This document shows, in pieces, positions 19,282 through 20,759 of a stretch of 20,759 bases of DNA; the stretch's first letter is position 1; each line of letters begins with the position of its first letter. The notes under the pieces were generated by a model. That model was given only the letters and a program-made list of their open reading frames with translations, made no database searches and had not been told where the DNA came from. Both the position numbers and the translations under genes were made by a program. This DNA is from Didymodactylos carnosus (Eukaryota; Rotifera; Eurotatoria; Philodinida; Philodinidae): NCBI GenBank assembly GCA_905250885.1, contig CAJNOQ010003287.1, forward strand, positions 1 through 20,759, given 5' to 3'.

Positions 19282-19289
19282 TATAAAAG
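19282..19289 (+). promoter_or_regulatory. TATA-box-like motif before the transposase
   Basis: TATAAAAG lies 17 bp before the first ATG used (19306) and 26 bp before the next (19315). A TATA box this close would place transcription start at or after the first ATG, so it would favour the 19315 start or a later one. In AT-rich DNA it may be chance. Confidence 0.25.
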
Positions 19290-19305
19290 TGATCAAAATT
19301 TTAAG

Positions 19306-20483
19306 ATGATTCACATGTCGTTTCAAGTAACCGATACAGAAGACAGCGCCGGCTCACTCAGTGAAGTGAGTTCTTTGGACGACCATTTTGATGCAATGCA
19401 GCTTGAGATTGGAAGTTCCGACGAAGAAGAAGAGAATTTTTGGATGATTATGGACTCATCGAAGAGGTGACTGCTATTTCAGAAGATAATACAATCAATC
19501 CTATCGATTGCTATCGGCATTTCATTATGGACGAAATTATTGACCTCATGGTCCGTGAAATTAATCGATACGCGCAGCAGTACTTACAAAACCATGAGAC
19601 TAGTAGACGGTCAATACGTCATCAATGGAAACCAACCACTAATGAAGAGATGCTCAAGTTCTTTGGAATCATTATCGAAATGGGGTTGGTACAAATGCCG
19701 AAACTGAAGTACTACTGGAGCAGTAGTCAACTGTATGGTTCAGAGATCATTCGAAATGCCATGTCGAGAGAGAAGTTTGAATTACTTCTCAAATTTTGGC
19801 ATTTTTCGAACAACAATAACAAGAATTCGAACCAGGATAGGCTGTTTAAGTTGAAACCACTCTTAGATTTACTGAAAGAGAGGTTTTCATCAGTATATAT
19901 GCCTGGCTCAGTTATTAGTGTCGAGGAAAGTATGATACCATGGCGAGACAGGCTTTTATTCAGACAATATATACCTGGCAAAGCGCACAAATACGGTGTA
20001 AAGATGTACAAATTGGCGGCTATACACTTAGAATTATGTAATCTATATTGGTGAGCAAGTTTCAATGGCAGGTGTTGGGCATGCTCAAGCAGTAGTAATG
20101 AACTTATTGGATGGTCTGGATGGATGTTATCGAACTGTAGTAGCCGACAACTTTTTCACCACTATTTCTCTTGCGAAATATTTGTTGGAACATGATACAT
20201 ATCTTATAGGAACACTAAGAAGTAATCGTGTTGGATCCGGAAGCGAAGTTCTTCGGAAAAAGCTCAGCCGTGGTGAAGTTTACCGGCTCCAGAATAAAGA
20301 CGGGATAAAATTGATTATGTGGAAAGATAAACAGGACGTCTTGATAATATCTACAAGACCATCGCATTCAGCAAGCGTGGCAGACAGTGAAAAAACAAAT
20401 TTTCAAAATGAGCGCGCATCATAAAGCCCCAAGTTGTATTAGATTACAACGAAGGAAGACAAGGTACTGATTTTTTTTTTTAA
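19306..20483 (+). pseudogene. piggyBac-type transposase, frameshifted and truncated
   Basis: This is a DDE-type cut-and-paste transposase of the piggyBac superfamily (DDE_Tnp_1_7). An acidic N-terminus (TDTEDSAGS...SSDEEEENF) is typical. The catalytic region starts at NPIDCYRHF and includes EEMLKFFGIIIEMGLVQMP, then SVEESMIPWRDR...FRQYIPGKAHKYGVKMY, then VVADNFFTT. Frames change in the T5 run at 19437-19441, at 20015-20032 (two small indels around a lost loop) and at 20411-20418 (apparent extra GC). The first catalytic Asp of the (V/I)DE motif is Glu here (GAG, 19923-19925). The second Asp is present (20146-20148). After DYNEGRQGTD, the region of the third Asp, the frame ends in a T-run and TAA at 20481-20483, so the rest of the catalytic domain and the C-terminal Cys-rich zinc-binding region are absent. 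The copy cannot transpose itself. Confidence 0.8.
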
Positions 20484-20759
20484 ACTTGTTTCTTATTTAT
20501 TTAACGCCAACTGGAAAAAAACAAAGTACAAAGCTAAGAAGAGCAGGCAAATCGAAGTAAGATCATTATATGCCTGGATCTATTCGACAAAATGAGACAT
20601 CAATAAAACAGATAAGAGAGTAAAAGAAAACAAAAAAAAAATAAAAAACTGAGAGAGATGGTGATGAGAGAGATAGAGAAGTTTAAGTAAGCAGAGAGAA
20701 CTTCATCCACGTGACACTGTGTAAGAACAAACAATACAGAAGCATCAAGTCAATCAAAG
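20484..20759. other. A/G-rich low-complexity sequence at window end
   Basis: From about 20620 to 20700 the plus strand is almost all purines (AGAGAG, A-runs). No continuation of the transposase or right terminal repeat was recognised. The break between the truncated transposase and this tract is at the T-run 20471-20480. Confidence 0.5.

Noticed and set aside
1-20759. CRISPR array, bacterial operons or Shine-Dalgarno sites
   Set aside because: The window is eukaryotic: introns, EGF/LDLa/GPCR domains and eukaryotic transposons. No direct repeat-spacer pattern is present.

Overview
The window looks like accessory sequence from an AT-rich animal genome, most likely a bdelloid rotifer (Rotaria/Adineta type). 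The main reason is a large receptor gene whose domain order (signal peptide, LDL-receptor class A repeats, EGF-like repeats, rhodopsin-like seven-helix domain) and wording match, from memory, a receptor family that is expanded in bdelloids. Canonical GT-AG introns of about 50-75 bp support this. The assignment is an inference; no search was run.

Layout. 1-820 holds a GTAC-rich foldback element. 820-4550 has no recognisable gene, but contains a degenerate minisatellite (2745-2930) and an 88-bp hAT-like MITE (3209-3296). 4558-4820 is the decayed last-exon remnant of a Cys/Trp-rich protein. It is interrupted by a 1.1-kb non-autonomous element with perfect 14-bp terminal inverted repeats (4821-5955). 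6223-6489 may hold the last three exons of a small C2H2-zinc-finger gene. 6742-12319 is the receptor gene, with three mappable introns, two point frameshifts and two short deletions. A 279-bp MITE sits in one of its introns. 12631-13272 is a 180-bp inverted duplication, and 13842-14672 is a cluster of foldback elements and hairpins. 14768-15895 (minus strand) is a 16-unit MORN-repeat pseudogene. 17783-18259 is the only clean intact ORF: a small secreted Cys-rich glycoprotein of unknown function. 18391-18680 is a 148-bp tandem duplication. 19306-20483 is a decayed, 3'-truncated piggyBac transposase, followed by purine-rich low-complexity sequence to the window end.

The genes do not form an operon or pathway. 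The common theme is decay: the receptor, the MORN gene, the 4.6-kb fragment and the transposase all carry frameshifts, stops or truncations, among many short non-autonomous elements. This fits a transposon-rich, possibly subtelomeric or heterozygously degenerating bdelloid region. Some single-base shifts lie in or next to homopolymers and could be assembly errors. The nonsense substitutions and multi-codon deletions are harder to explain that way.
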